Source: Nostoc sp. FACHB-152
GTDB taxonomy: Bacteria; Cyanobacteriota; Cyanobacteriia; Cyanobacteriales; Nostocaceae
NCBI RefSeq assembly: GCF_014697475.1
Contig: NZ_JACJRV010000010.1
Span: forward strand, 105,269 to 169,268
Length of the DNA: 64,000 nt
Reading direction: 5' to 3'
Every line of letters begins with the position of its first letter. The stretch's first letter is position 1. Shown piece by piece: positions 10,058-20,214 of this stretch. The translations under genes and the position numbers were made by a program. Below the pieces are notes generated by a model, which was not told where the DNA came from, ran no database searches, and saw nothing but the letters and a program-made list of their open reading frames with translations.

Positions 10058-11176
10058 CTATCCACCAAAGGCGACAGGAAAGGCTAATTTCAGGGCGGCG
10101 GTTAATAAGAGATTAACCAAGCCAACCGGTAACAAAAACTTCCATCCTAAATCTAGCAATTGGTCAATGCGTACCCGTGGTACTGTCCAGCGCAACAGGA
10201 TGGCAATAAATATTAGGAAGTAGGCTTTGAGTACGGTCATGGTAATACCCAAAGAAGCTGTGATTACTTGTAATACAGGGTTAGCTTCACTGATACCAAG
10301 CAAACTAGCTACGGTGTTGATGGGAATGGGAAAATCCCAACCGCCTAGGTATAGAACTGCTACCAATAAAGCAGAAAGTACTAAGTTCACGTAGGAACTG
10401 AGATAGAACAGGGCAAATTTCATGCCTGCGTATTCAGTTTGATAACCTGCTACTAGTTCTTCTTCTGCTTCTGGTAAGTCGAAGGGTAAGCGTTCACATT
10501 CAGCTAAGGCCGCAATCCAAAATATGAGGAAGCCAATGGGTTGCCGCCAAATGTTCCAACCCAAGATGCCGTAACCAGATTGCTGATTAACGATATCAAC
10601 TGTACTGAGGCTGTTAGACATCATAGCGATCGCCAGCACACTCAGCGCCAGTGGAATTTCATAACTAATAGATTGCGCTGCTGCTCGCAACCCTCCTAAG
10701 AGAGAGTATTTGTTATTGGATGCATAGCCAGCCATTAACAACCCAATTGGTTGAATACTAGACAAGGCAATCCACAAAAACACCCCCATACTTATGTTGG
10801 TAATGACAATATTTTGTCCAAAAGGCACAATCAAATAAGACAGAAATACTGGCAATACAACAATGATTGGGCCGAGGGTAAATAACCAGGGGTCTGATTT
10901 GGCTGGTACTATATCTTCTTTAAACACCAGCTTTAAACCATCTGCTACCGGAGCAAGTAAGCCAAAAGCACCGATAAATTCAGGGCCGATACGCTGCTGC
11001 GCTGCTGCTGAAATCTTCCGTTCCAACCACACACACACCAACACACCCACTGTTGCCCCAATGAGCATCAGGATCATTGGTAGCGGCATCCAAATTGCTT
11101 TGGCTGTGCCAGATGGTAGCCCTAAATCCATCAGGGATTTAATAAAAGTTCCTTGAAGGTCAATTCCTGAGTTCAT
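10058..11176 (-). CDS. ndhA: NAD(P)H-quinone oxidoreductase subunit 1 (NuoH homolog)
   Basis: A 372-residue membrane subunit with about eight helices, contributing to the quinone site at the joint of the membrane and peripheral arms. Conserved segments include [19 protein letters not shown] and [20 protein letters not shown] (E-rich loop). It is the first gene of the minus-strand ndhA-I-G-E-nadK group. Confidence 0.97.
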   Translation of the reverse strand: MNSGIDLQGTFIKSLMDLGLPSGTAKAIWMPLPMILMLIGATVGVLVCVWLERKISAAAQQRIGPEFIGAFGLLAPVADGLKLVFKEDIVPAKSDPWLFTLGPIIVVLPVFLSYLIVPFGQNIVITNISMGVFLWIALSSIQPIGLLMAGYASNNKYSLLGGLRAAAQSISYEIPLALSVLAIAMMSNSLSTVDIVNQQSGYGILGWNIWRQPIGFLIFWIAALAECERLPFDLPEAEEELVAGYQTEYAGMKFALFYLSSYVNLVLSALLVAVLYLGGWDFPIPINTVASLLGISEANPVLQVITASLGITMTVLKAYFLIFIAILLRWTVPRVRIDQLLDLGWKFLLPVGLVNLLLTAALKLAFPVAFGG

Positions 11177-11781
11177 GTTTTCGCTCGTTAAGTCAGTTGA
11201 AGTGTGAATTATGAAGTGTGAAGTATGAAGTATGAAGTATGAAGTAACCCTTTGATGGACTTTCCGTAAGGTATTTTCTACTTCAACATTCAGGCTTCAA
11301 CCTTCAACCTTCAGCCTTTCTGAGATGACTCCTGATTTAAGATTTGTTGCCATATTCCCATGCCTAGTATATCCTTGCATGGTTTTCAGTCCTTGTAAGT
11401 GTACAAGAACTTCTACTTATAGGTAAGATTGATATTCACTATGGCGATTAGGTGCTGGGGATTGAGTATGCTGTTAAGCACCTAAGAGAGCAGTTTAGAC
11501 CGCAGGGGAGCAGAGGAGCAGGGGAGCAAGGGAGAGGGTTTGAAGTGTTTAGCCACAGTCTCAATAGTGCAACTTGTATGCACAATAGCTTACTAAAAAA
11601 CTCTTTCCTAGCCTCTAGCCCCTAGTCCCTAGCCCCTAGCGTAAGTAGGCATCAAAAAACTGCCGCTTCCATGCTGGCAACGGTTATAGGCTGCTTATAG
11701 GATTTCTGATTCCCCTGAGTAGGAGAGTTGATGCTGACTTTTAGTTGAAGAGATATCAGGTCTTAACTGTCACACTGCCAG
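11177..11781. other. Gene gap rich in 7-bp repeats
   Basis: No gene seen. Tandem GAAGTAT units lie at about 11205-11247 with CTTCAAC-type units at 11281-11315, purine-rich GGGGAGCAGAGGAGCAG repeats near 11505-11530, and CCCTAGC-type units at 11605-11640. The ndhA promoter must lie near its right-hand neighbour at 11177-11400. Confidence 0.65.
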
Positions 11782-12918
11782 TTAACGTTTTTCGATGGGG
11801 GTATAAGGAACGTCGTGGTGACCGTTGTATACCTGGGTAGGACGGAAAATCCGGTTTTCTGCTAGTTGTTCTTTCCAGTGCGCTAACCAACCAGCAACGC
11901 GAGCGATCGCAAATATTGGTGTAAACAAATCTGTGGGAATACCCATCTTTCTGTACACCAAACCAGAGTAAAAGTCAACATTAGGATAAATCCCTTTGTG
12001 AGCAAGTTTCTCCTCAACTACCCGTTCCATTTCTTGGGCAATGTCGTAATACTTATCTGCCCCAAACTTGGCAAATAATTGCTCTGCTAGGTCTTGTAAA
12101 ATCGTGGCTCGTGGGTCTTTCACTTTGTAGACACGATGCCCAAAGCCCATCAGCTTTTGTTTGTTTTGTAGGCGTTCCTCGACGTAAGGACGGACGTTTT
12201 CTACAGAGCCGATTTCTTCCAACATTTGAATTACTTCTTCGTTGGCTCCACCGTGTAAAGGGCCGCCCAAAGTTCCTACAGCACTAGCAACTACTGCATA
12301 GGGGTCAGTCAAAGTAGAAGCTGTTACCCTAGCACTAAAAGTCGAAGCATTCATTGTATGCTCAACGTGCAGAATCAAGCAGATGTCAAAGATTTTTGCC
12401 GCCAAAGGATCTGGTTCTTTCTCGTTGAGCATATAGAGAAAATTGGCGGAATAATCTAGATCATCACGAGGCTTCACAGGGTCGTTACCCTTACGCATTA
12501 ACTGGAATGCTGCCACCATTGTGGGGATAGTTGCTATTAAGCGCACAACTGAATCCCGAATGTAAGCAGGATTATGCAAATCTCGCAGGGAGTAAAACAA
12601 GCCTAAAGCCGCAGCAGAGGCTTGCAGAGCATCCATTGGGTGACCGCTTTCGGGGAAGCATTTCATCATGTCCCGAATGCGGTATTTAATCCGCCTGTGG
12701 TGGCGAACTTCATGCTCAAATGCTTCCAGTTCTTCTTTACTTGGCAATTCACCCCAGATTAAGAGATAAGCAGTTTCCAAAAAGGTACTTTTTGCTGCTA
12801 ATTCCTCAATCCGGATGCCACGATATTCTAGTATTCCCTTTTGCCCATCTACGTAGCTAATACTCGATTGAGCGGCGGGAATGCCTTCTAAACCAGGCTT
12901 GTATTCGCACACCATCAT
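11782..12918 (-). CDS. gltA: Citrate synthase
   Basis: A 378-residue enzyme condensing oxaloacetate and acetyl-CoA, the entry to the TCA branch that supplies 2-oxoglutarate for nitrogen assimilation. Catalytic residues are visible: His222 in LHGGANE, His261 in GFGHRVYK and Asp315 in NVDFYSG. The length fits the short Gram-positive/cyanobacterial type. It sits alone, downstream of sixA on the same strand. Confidence 0.97.
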   Translation of the reverse strand: MMVCEYKPGLEGIPAAQSSISYVDGQKGILEYRGIRIEELAAKSTFLETAYLLIWGELPSKEELEAFEHEVRHHRRIKYRIRDMMKCFPESGHPMDALQASAAALGLFYSLRDLHNPAYIRDSVVRLIATIPTMVAAFQLMRKGNDPVKPRDDLDYSANFLYMLNEKEPDPLAAKIFDICLILHVEHTMNASTFSARVTASTLTDPYAVVASAVGTLGGPLHGGANEEVIQMLEEIGSVENVRPYVEERLQNKQKLMGFGHRVYKVKDPRATILQDLAEQLFAKFGADKYYDIAQEMERVVEEKLAHKGIYPNVDFYSGLVYRKMGIPTDLFTPIFAIARVAGWLAHWKEQLAENRIFRPTQVYNGHHDVPYTPIEKR

Positions 12919-13030
12919 GGCAACACCATTTACTTTGTGAAATATCCAATCACGCTAACTTACCAGAAATTATTTTCACCATAACAGTAGCCTTTCTCAC
13001 AACAATTCTTCGAGAAGAGTTGAAAAACTG

Positions 13031-13525
13031 TTATAGCAAGTACTTGGGTGGTGTCAACCAGAACATCTGACTCCGACCCAAAAAAGATCCTGCTTCTGGT
13101 AGTTTTACTCCGATCATACCTGCTTTTTTCAGGACGAAGCAGCCTTTCACCTCTCCCCAAAGGAGAATTTCTGCCCAACTACTCAAATCAGGTTCATGGC
13201 CGACTAAGGCAAGCTGGGTATTTTGGGAATAATTTTTTGGTTCTAACCAGTAACTCAACCAATTAGAAAGATGCCCCCCTGGGGCGAGGTGAGTAGACTC
13301 TTCCAACTGCGAACCCAGTCCGGTGGCGACGAGAATTTCTGCTGTTTGGCGTGCGCGTACCAAAGGACTAGTGACAATCAAATCAAACTGCAAACCCAGC
13401 TTGAGGAGACGCTGGGCGACTTTCTCAGTTTTTTGCCGCCCTTCTTTGGTGAGGTGTCGCTCTTCATCTTTAATGCCCGCTTGCCGCTCTTGGGCAATGC
13501 CATGCCGAATGAGATACAGTTCCAC
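13031..13525 (-). CDS. sixA: Phosphohistidine phosphatase SixA-like (histidine phosphatase family)
   Basis: A 164-residue protein with the RHG motif (residues 7-9; His8 is the phospho-acceptor), the TSPLVRARQTAEIL segment and the second catalytic His in LVGHEPDL. It starts at GTG. Family members dephosphorylate phosphohistidine on signalling proteins. Distance to gltA is about 110 bp; cotranscription is possible. Confidence 0.88.
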   Translation of the reverse strand: MELYLIRHGIAQERQAGIKDEERHLTKEGRQKTEKVAQRLLKLGLQFDLIVTSPLVRARQTAEILVATGLGSQLEESTHLAPGGHLSNWLSYWLEPKNYSQNTQLALVGHEPDLSSWAEILLWGEVKGCFVLKKAGMIGVKLPEAGSFLGRSQMFWLTPPKYLL

Positions 13526-13764
13526 AATGATAGCCTTAAGTGCTGAGATAGGAGTTACGCCTGATGTTAATTAACATATCCTAATTATTCTCGAATACTA
13601 TGTACCTAAGTGGTGCTGTTAGGTAGATTTGCACGCGATCGCTTGACATCAACGCCAGCCATAAAATAAGGGAGCCGTATCACAGCGATCGCTTCACATA
13701 ACACTAGTCAACTACAATATATATAAGACTGTGTTACGAATTGTATAGTTAGGGATTGGCTGTC

Positions 13765-14784
13765 ATGGCTCCCGCCGTTTTAATTCAAAATCTGCAAAAA
13801 CGCTACGGTACTGTTGAAGCTGTCAAAGACGTTTCTTTTGAAGTAGAACCAGGAGAAATCTTTGGTTTACTAGGCCCCAACGGTGCAGGTAAAACCACTA
13901 CCCTACGTTCTTTGTGTACGCTCACTACTCCAGATGCAGGCAAAATTGAAGTATCTGGCGTTTCTGTGTTAGATAACCCCAGACTAGCCAGACAAAAACT
14001 CGGTTATGTAGCACAGGAAGTCGCCATCGATAAAGTGCTGACTGGAAAAGAACTGCTGCAATTGCAAGCCGCACTTTATCATATCCCTGGCGCAGTGGCG
14101 AAACAGCGAATTGAGAAAGTTTTAGATTTACTTGGTTTGCAAGAATACGCAAATAAAAAGACAGGAACTTATTCTGGTGGTTTACGCAAACGCCTCGACT
14201 TAGCGGCTGGACTACTCCATGCACCCGATGTGTTGGTATTAGACGAACCAACAGTTGGACTTGACATCGAAAGCCGTTTTGTCGTGTGGGATTTCCTGCG
14301 GAAGTTGCGAGCATCAGGAACTACAGTATTAATTACCAGCCATTATTTAGAAGAGATTGACGCACTAGCAGATCGCGTGGCTATTATTGACCGTGGCATT
14401 GTCATTGCCACAGGTACACCTTCCCAATTAAAAGATAGGGTAGGAGGCGATCGCATTACCTTACGCATTCGGGAATTTTCCCCCGTTGAAGAAGCCGAAA
14501 AAGCCAAAAACCTCTTACAAGCTTTGCCTTTTGTCCAAGAAATCATCATCAACAGCGCGCAAGGTAATTCCCTCAACTTGGTAGTCACTGCCCAAAATGA
14601 TGCCTTAATTACCATCCAGCAAGCACTCAATAACGCTAGCTTACCAATATTCGGCATCGCCCAGTCTCGCCCTAGCCTTGATGATGTCTACCTCGCCGCT
14701 ACTGGACGCACATTAATGGATGCCGAATTAGCCGCCGTTGCTAACCGCGATCCCAAAGCCGAAAAGAAGCAAAATATGAGATAG
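13765..14784 (+). CDS. ABC exporter ATP-binding protein (DrrA/NodI-like)
   Basis: About 339 residues, starting at ATG 13765; the upstream in-frame TTG at 13756 would sit on the AGGG ribosome site. It shows Walker A GPNGAGKTT (37-45), signature YSGGLRKRLDLAAGL, Walker B VLVLDEPT and the H-loop TSHYLEE. The long C-terminal extension fits the drug/polysaccharide exporter class. It pairs with the ABC-2 permease that follows. Substrate unknown. Confidence 0.9.
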   Translation: MAPAVLIQNLQKRYGTVEAVKDVSFEVEPGEIFGLLGPNGAGKTTTLRSLCTLTTPDAGKIEVSGVSVLDNPRLARQKLGYVAQEVAIDKVLTGKELLQLQAALYHIPGAVAKQRIEKVLDLLGLQEYANKKTGTYSGGLRKRLDLAAGLLHAPDVLVLDEPTVGLDIESRFVVWDFLRKLRASGTTVLITSHYLEEIDALADRVAIIDRGIVIATGTPSQLKDRVGGDRITLRIREFSPVEEAEKAKNLLQALPFVQEIIINSAQGNSLNLVVTAQNDALITIQQALNNASLPIFGIAQSRPSLDDVYLAATGRTLMDAELAAVANRDPKAEKKQNMR

Positions 14785-14797
14785 ATCTGCTTTGCAG

Positions 14798-14912
14798 AGT
14801 CAATAGTCCAAAGTCCAAAGTCAAGAGTCAATAATCCAGAGTAAAAACCTTAAGACCATTGACCAATGACCGTTAACTATTGACCATTGACCATTGACTA
14901 ATAACTAATGAC
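14798..14912. repeat. STRR heptamer array between the ABC ATPase and permease
   Basis: Units AGTCCAA, AGTCAAT, TTGACCA and CTAATGA fill almost the whole 136-bp spacer; the last unit ends just before the permease start. Confidence 0.85.
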
Positions 14913-14920
14913 AAAATCCT

Positions 14921-15805
14921 ATGAGTGTTACTCCTAAAACTGATATCAACTGGCAGCAAATAGCTTCACCGCAAGCTGTTGATGCTGCACCTAACTTTTT
15001 TGGTGATTTGGTACAAGAGACGCTGGCTTTAACTCGTCGCTTGTTTATTCAACTCCAACGCCGCCCCTCAACTCTATTGGCGGGAATTGTTCAGCCTGTG
15101 ATGTGGTTAGTACTATTTGGTGCTTTATTCCAAAACGCACCTAAGGGCTTATTTGGTAGTACGACAAATTACGGACAATTTTTAGCTGCTGGCGTAATTG
15201 TTTTTACAGCTTTTGCTGGAGCATTAAATGCCGGATTGCCTGTGATGTTTGACCGTGAGTTCGGCTTTTTGAATCGTTTGTTAGTCGCGCCTCTAGCATC
15301 ACGGTTTTCGATTGTCTTTGCTTCAGCCATCTTTATTATTAGTCAAAGCTTGTTGCAAGCAGGCGTAATTGTAGGTGCAGCAGCATTGTTAGGTGCTGGG
15401 CTACCGGATGCAGCAGGGTTAGGTGCGATCGCCCTCATAGTTTTCCTTTTAGCTTTGGGTGTCACTGCAATTTCCCTTGGTTTAGCTTTTGCCTTACCTG
15501 GTCACATTGAATTAATCGCAGTCATTTTTGTTACTAACCTACCTTTACTATTTGCCAGCACTGCTTTAGCACCTTTATCTTTCATGCCCAAGTGGTTACA
15601 AGTTGTTGCCACCCTCAACCCTCTCAGCTACGCCATTGAGCCTATTCGCTACCTTTATCTTCATAACGAGTGGGGACTAGGTAGTGTAGTTATGCAAGCA
15701 CCTTGGGGTGATATTACCTTTGGCAGTGCTTTATTAATTTTGTTTGGCTTTGCTGTTGTCGCCTTACTAAGTATTCAACCCCAATTACGCCGAACCCTTG
15801 CTTAA
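14921..15805 (+). CDS. ABC-2 type permease, partner of the upstream ATPase
   Basis: A 294-residue membrane protein with six hydrophobic segments. The cytoplasmic N-terminus ends in LTRRLFIQLQRRPSTLLAGIVQP, typical of DrrB-like ABC-2 permeases. The conserved MFDREFGFLNRLLVAP loop precedes helix 3, and ATLNPLSYAIEPIR lies near the C-terminus. Substrate not deducible. Confidence 0.88.
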   Translation: MSVTPKTDINWQQIASPQAVDAAPNFFGDLVQETLALTRRLFIQLQRRPSTLLAGIVQPVMWLVLFGALFQNAPKGLFGSTTNYGQFLAAGVIVFTAFAGALNAGLPVMFDREFGFLNRLLVAPLASRFSIVFASAIFIISQSLLQAGVIVGAAALLGAGLPDAAGLGAIALIVFLLALGVTAISLGLAFALPGHIELIAVIFVTNLPLLFASTALAPLSFMPKWLQVVATLNPLSYAIEPIRYLYLHNEWGLGSVVMQAPWGDITFGSALLILFGFAVVALLSIQPQLRRTLA

Positions 15806-15848
15806 GATGGAAGCATGGTTTTGTTGGAGTGTATTAAAGAAGAATCTC

Positions 15849-16259
15849 ATGCATAAATCATTTTTTTCAGTTAAAAGCTTCTGTGTGGCAGCATTGGCAG
15901 GAATTAGCTTTGCCTCCTTCCTCACAGCACAACCGAGTTTAGCCCAACTAAATACAGTTGAAGCTTATCCTGGTGATAATTCCCAAGATGATAGCAATCC
16001 ATTTTCTCCTAGTTCAGGTAACTTAAATCCCCTTGACCTGATTCATCGCGCACAATTTGGTAATCTCAACTGGGATGCTCAACAAAAAGATGAAGAACTA
16101 AATTCAGCAGTAGCCGAGTTAAACAAAAAACGCGCCAGGCTGAATCAAAACACAAACAATATACCTGGTAATGCTTCTGGACAGGCGGTTCCTGGTTTAC
16201 CAACAATCACATCTCCAAGTGTGATTTCTCCTGTGCAAATTGTCCCATCACAAAACTGA
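15849..16259 (+). CDS. Small secreted protein of unknown function
   Basis: I place the start at ATG 15849 (136 residues) because MHKSFFSVKSFCVAALAGIS is a clear signal peptide with a cleavage-like LAQ site near residue 33. Earlier in-frame starts (TTG 15798, ATG 15807) overlap the permease and add a non-signal extension. The mature part is rich in Asn, Gln, Ser and Pro with a short charged stretch (QQKDEELNSAVAELNKKRAR). It follows the permease by 43 bp. I do not recognise a domain. Confidence 0.65.
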   Translation: MHKSFFSVKSFCVAALAGISFASFLTAQPSLAQLNTVEAYPGDNSQDDSNPFSPSSGNLNPLDLIHRAQFGNLNWDAQQKDEELNSAVAELNKKRARLNQNTNNIPGNASGQAVPGLPTITSPSVISPVQIVPSQN

Positions 16260-16367
16260 ATTACATTCAAAAACCTCACCTAGCCTGTAAATCCTGAAAA
16301 GGAAATAAAGACAAAGGTGAGGTCAAATGGATTTAATCTAAATCCTAAAATTATTTGTTGACAGCAA

Positions 16368-16805
16368 TTATAGACCCAGGGCTGCTAAAACATCGCTGGC
16401 GTGGGTAGCTGTATTCACGCTGGCATCAACATGAGTGATTTTGCCGTTAGGATCAATAACGTAAGTAACACGTTTGGCATAACCACCACCATCAACGTCA
16501 TAAGCTGTGATTAGCTCTTTTTTAGTGTCAGCCAAGAGAGGAAAGTTCAAATTGTATTTTTGAGTGAATGCTTGATGGGACGCTTCATCATCAGCACTAA
16601 CACCCAAAACAACTACATCTTTGCCTTGATAATCATTTTGAGCATCGCGGAAGCTACACGCTTGTTTGGTGCAGCCTGGAGTGTCATCTTTGGGATAAAA
16701 ATACAAAACAACTGTCTTACCTGCAAAATCAGACAATGACACAGTGTTGCCGTTAGTATCTTTGACGGTAAATGCAGGTGCATCCGTACCAACTGCTAGA
16801 GGCAT
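16368..16805 (-). CDS. prxQ: Peroxiredoxin Q / Bcp family thiol peroxidase
   Basis: A 145-residue thiol peroxidase reducing H2O2 and organic peroxides with thioredoxin. Peroxidatic Cys45 lies in TPGCTKQAC, with resolving Cys50 five residues on, the usual atypical 2-Cys arrangement. The FYPKDDTPGCT signature and length fit PrxQ. Confidence 0.93.
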   Translation of the reverse strand: MPLAVGTDAPAFTVKDTNGNTVSLSDFAGKTVVLYFYPKDDTPGCTKQACSFRDAQNDYQGKDVVVLGVSADDEASHQAFTQKYNLNFPLLADTKKELITAYDVDGGGYAKRVTYVIDPNGKITHVDASVNTATHASDVLAALGL

Positions 16806-16997
16806 AATGAACCTTTCCTGTTTGGTGTTTGTTGATGACTTTGAAATTTTACAATAATTTACAATAATTAAATAAGTTAACTGAAAAACAGCTTCAATTA
16901 TTTTGTTCTAGCGATTTCTACTCAAGAGTAAGTAGCTAGTACAGTAAAATACTATATTTTTAAATTAATCTTTATCCAAATAAAAACACATACACAA

Positions 16998-17402
16998 ATG
17001 GCTAACCTTGATTCTCAAACCGCGAAAACCTTCACTTACACGTCTAGCACAGTAGCTAGGGCAGAGCGATCGCTTTTTTGTTCACCTTTTACTATTGGTT
17101 TATTTATAGCCATGCGTCAGCAGAGTGTAGCATTAAATGCGATCGCTCTAGAAAATGGTGTCAAACACGGCTATACACAGCGTCCCTTATCAGAACTGAC
17201 CTGTTATAACACCTTAGACTGGTTAATCCAAGTAGGTGTACTACGGCGAGAAGTCGATGGACAGGGAATTACCGATAGTTTTCGCCTCACCCCTTTAGGT
17301 CATCAACTCATAGAAAAGTATCAGGGTAAAAATTGGCCTGCCCCTTCCTGGCAGGATTATCTATACAATGCTGGCATTCGTTGGTTCAGACTGCCTTTTT
17401 AG
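16998..17402 (+). CDS. Conserved cyanobacterial protein, winged-helix-like (Npun_F0494 type)
   Basis: 134 residues. It looks like the conserved cyanobacterial family annotated as Npun_F0494. The core (SELTCYNTLDWLIQVGVLRREVDG, then SFRLTPLGHQLIEKYQ) has the helix-turn-helix plus wing look of MarR/ArsR-type folds, so DNA binding is possible. No experimental role known to me. Confidence 0.65.
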   Translation: MANLDSQTAKTFTYTSSTVARAERSLFCSPFTIGLFIAMRQQSVALNAIALENGVKHGYTQRPLSELTCYNTLDWLIQVGVLRREVDGQGITDSFRLTPLGHQLIEKYQGKNWPAPSWQDYLYNAGIRWFRLPF

Positions 17403-17671
17403 AATTAGAAATCTTAAAGTTAATATTTAGGTTACAAAAGGGAACAATATATCTACGGAAGCATCAAATCCAATATAAATTCTTCATCAACATCTGAGGA
17501 ACTTTCCGAAGTTTTGATGAGAGTTATTTAAGTAACATAGAGCAGTAGCTTAGGTATGAATATTTTTCTACCTAGAGCTTTGTAAGCTTCTTAGCGTATA
17601 ACTGTTGATGAGCGGATTGCAATATCATCCGTTGAGATTAAATATTTCACCCTCTTATTAAGATATTAAGT

Positions 17672-19147
17672 ATGAAAGCAATTATGGTAGTGGGTACAAC
17701 ATCCCACGCGGGGAAATCACTGTTAACTACTGCTATTTGCCGTTTGTTGTCGCGGCGTGGTTGGCGAGTGGCTCCCTTTAAAGGTCAAAATATGGCTTTA
17801 AATGCTTATGTCACCGCTAATGGGGGAGAAATTGGTTATGCACAGGCGGTACAAGCTTGGGCTTCCGGGGTGGTTCCTTGGGTAGAAATGAATCCAATTT
17901 TACTTAAACCCCAAGGCGATATGACCTCTCAGGTAATTGTTAAAGGTAGACCTGTAGGTAAAGTTAAAGCAGCAGATTATTACGAGCAATTTTTTGATAT
18001 TGGTTGGCGGGCGATAGAAGAATCTCTACAACATCTATCCACAGAATTTGACATACTCGTTTGCGAAGGTGCAGGAAGTCCGGCAGAAATTAACCTTAAG
18101 CACCGTGACTTGACCAATATGCGGATAGCAAAATATTTAAATGCACCCACAATCTTGGTAGTTGATATTGACCGTGGTGGTGCTTTTGCCCATGTGGTAG
18201 GTACTTTAGAGTTACTTGATCAAGATGAACGAGATTTAATTAAAGGTATAGTTATTAACAAATTCCGAGGGCAGCGATCGCTCTTAGATTCAGGCATCCA
18301 ATGGTTAGAAGAACGCACGAAAAAGCCTGTGATTGGTGTTCTGCCTTATTTCCAAGAACTATTCCCCGCCGAAGACTCGCTCGATTTACTAGATCGAAAA
18401 TCGCATAAAGCTCAAGCTGACCTAAATATAGTTGTCATCCGCTTACCGAGAATTGCCAACTTTACTGACTTTGACCCGTTAGAATCAGAGTCCACAGTTT
18501 CAGTGAGATACCTCAGTCCCAAACAAGATTTAGGTCATCCAGATGCGGTAATTATTCCTGGTACAAAAACCACAATTGCTGACCTAATCTTATTGCAGAA
18601 AAGCGGCATGGCAGAAGCTATTCAAAATTACGCCGCCTCTGGTGGTACAGTTTTAGGTATTTGCGGCGGCTACCAAATGCTAGGACAAATCATTGCCGAC
18701 CCCGAAGGGATAGAAGGTCAAGCAGGCAGATTTCAAGGTTTGAATTTATTACCTATTAGAACAGTAATTACAGGGCAAAAAATTGCTCGTCAGCGTCAAG
18801 TTAGCTCAAACTATCCCCAAATGGGCTTACCAGTCATGGGGTTTGAAATCCACCAAGGGCGATCGCGCATTGAACAAACAGGAGATGGTCAAGCGTATCA
18901 ACCCTTATTTGATGATGTTAATTTAGGATTAGTAGATAAATGTCAGTCAGTTTGGGGAACTTATCTGCACGGACTGTTTGACAACGGGCCTTGGCGACGT
19001 GCTTGGTTAAATCGCCTGCGTCAACAGCGAGGTTTAAAATCCTTGCCCACAGGTGTAGCCAACTACCGAGAACAGCGAGAGCAAATCTTAGATACGCTGG
19101 CGGCTGAAGTAGATCGTCATTTAGACTTAACACCCTTTTTGTCATAG
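17672..19147 (+). CDS. cobQ: Cobyric acid synthase (glutamine-dependent amidase)
   Basis: 491 residues. It amidates adenosylcobyrinic a,c-diamide at four carboxylates using ATP and glutamine (cobalamin or pseudocobalamin synthesis). The N-terminal DTB-synthetase-like ATPase carries GTTSHAGKS (P-loop, 8-16); the C-terminal GATase_3 domain has nucleophile Cys331 in LGICGGYQ and a His in TYLHGLFDN. I saw no cobalamin riboswitch upstream. A ferredoxin gene follows 15 bp later. Confidence 0.96.
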   Translation: MKAIMVVGTTSHAGKSLLTTAICRLLSRRGWRVAPFKGQNMALNAYVTANGGEIGYAQAVQAWASGVVPWVEMNPILLKPQGDMTSQVIVKGRPVGKVKAADYYEQFFDIGWRAIEESLQHLSTEFDILVCEGAGSPAEINLKHRDLTNMRIAKYLNAPTILVVDIDRGGAFAHVVGTLELLDQDERDLIKGIVINKFRGQRSLLDSGIQWLEERTKKPVIGVLPYFQELFPAEDSLDLLDRKSHKAQADLNIVVIRLPRIANFTDFDPLESESTVSVRYLSPKQDLGHPDAVIIPGTKTTIADLILLQKSGMAEAIQNYAASGGTVLGICGGYQMLGQIIADPEGIEGQAGRFQGLNLLPIRTVITGQKIARQRQVSSNYPQMGLPVMGFEIHQGRSRIEQTGDGQAYQPLFDDVNLGLVDKCQSVWGTYLHGLFDNGPWRRAWLNRLRQQRGLKSLPTGVANYREQREQILDTLAAEVDRHLDLTPFLS

Positions 19148-19162
19148 TTAGCCGAAAATTTC

Positions 19163-19402
19163 ATGAGTGTTAGCGTTCGATTTTTGCCAGATGATGTCAC
19201 AGTGAATGCCGAAGTGGGAGAAGCACTTTTAGATGTAGCAGAACGTGCTGGAGTGTTTATTCCCACTGGCTGTCTCATGGGTTCATGTCACGCTTGTACC
19301 GTAGAACTTGAAGATGGTGATGTCATCCGTGCTTGTATTTCAGCAGTACCAGCAACAAATGAGGAGTTGACAATACATTTGTTTAGCGACCCAACTTGGT
19401 AG
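19163..19402 (+). CDS. [2Fe-2S] plant-type ferredoxin
   Basis: 79 residues with Cys37, Cys42, Cys45 and Cys58. The spacing CLMGSCHAC plus a distal Cys matches the plant-type fold, although the protein is shorter than photosynthetic ferredoxin (about 98). It follows cobQ by 15 bp, so it is probably cotranscribed and may supply electrons to cobalamin synthesis or be a bystander. Confidence 0.85.
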   Translation: MSVSVRFLPDDVTVNAEVGEALLDVAERAGVFIPTGCLMGSCHACTVELEDGDVIRACISAVPATNEELTIHLFSDPTW

Positions 19403-19420
19403 TTTTCGCACTTCCAGACA

Positions 19421-19636
19421 AGTAAACTCAATTACCAAATAATAATTCAGTGGTCACAAGAGGATGATTGCTTCTTGGTAGGGTTTCCTGATTTTACCGG
19501 ACAGCGTTGGCGGACTCATGGTGATACTTACGAGTTAGCTGTAGCCAATGGAATTGAAGCACTAGAATCTTTGATGATTGCTTATGAAGCTGCGGGTGAT
19601 CCGCTTCCACAACCAACAGTTTTTAACGCTGCATAA
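19421..19636 (+). pseudogene. HicB-family antitoxin remnant without a start codon
   Basis: An open frame runs from the ferredoxin stop to TAA at 19634. It encodes SKLNYQIIIQWSQEDDCFLV and then GFPDFTGQRWRTHGDTYELA, followed by an EALESLMIAYEAAGDPLPQP tail, the pattern of solitary HicB antitoxins. There is no ATG or GTG in the frame; AGT stands at 19421 where ATG is expected. The only TTG falls after the first beta strand. No hicA toxin is adjacent. Either a dead gene or a non-standard start (ATA/ATT). Confidence 0.6.
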
Positions 19637-19725
19637 TTTGAATTTGCTAATAATATTGTAGAAAAGCTCAGAAATTATATAAATATTCACAACCCCTGTA
19701 GAGACGTAGCATTGCTACGTCTCTT

Positions 19726-20190
19726 TCAAACCTGTTCCTTGTTAGCTGTTGCCTGTTGCCTGCTTAAAGCATATTGCCTAAATCTTTCCAAGTCAGCTTG
19801 AATAGTTGACTCTACTGCCCGTCCTAGAAACAAGTTGTCCATAATTTTGCCAATGATGCCGGGGATAGCGTAGGACACAGATAGCTTGACGATACTACTA
19901 TTGTGGCGATCATAGAAACGAATTGCTCCCTGGTTGGGTAAACCATCAATTGATTTCCATTGAATAATTTGGTTGGGAATAACTTTGAGAATCTGGGATT
20001 TCCAAGTAAATTCCAAACCGCCAGTATTGAGTTTCCAAATAGATATATCTGGATTGTCGGGTGGTATTTTCACCGAATCAATCCATTTCATCCACCGGGG
20101 CATTTGCTCTAAATCAGCCCAAAGACTCCACACCAAATCAATGGGAGCCTCGACTTCTACCTGTACGCTATGCTCTAGCCAATTTGACAT
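19726..20190 (-). CDS. SRPBCC (cyclase/dehydrase-like) lipid-binding-fold protein
   Basis: 154 residues with the START/SRPBCC pattern: EHSVQVEVEAPIDLVWSLWA at the N-terminus, then LEQMPRWMKWIDSV and a C-terminal helix. It begins 24 bp after zds on the same strand, so it is probably its operon partner and might bind a carotenoid or other lipid. That role is inference. Confidence 0.82.
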   Translation of the reverse strand: MSNWLEHSVQVEVEAPIDLVWSLWADLEQMPRWMKWIDSVKIPPDNPDISIWKLNTGGLEFTWKSQILKVIPNQIIQWKSIDGLPNQGAIRFYDRHNSSIVKLSVSYAIPGIIGKIMDNLFLGRAVESTIQADLERFRQYALSRQQATANKEQV

Positions 20191-20214
20191 TCGATATTTT
20201 TCCTCTGGGGTTCG

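Noticed and set aside
13271..13574. Plus-strand frames opposite sixA
   Set aside because: Shadows of the sixA coding sequence, which has clear catalytic motifs.
17403..17671. Cobalamin riboswitch before cobQ
   Set aside because: No B12-box-like sequence recognised in the 269-bp gap.
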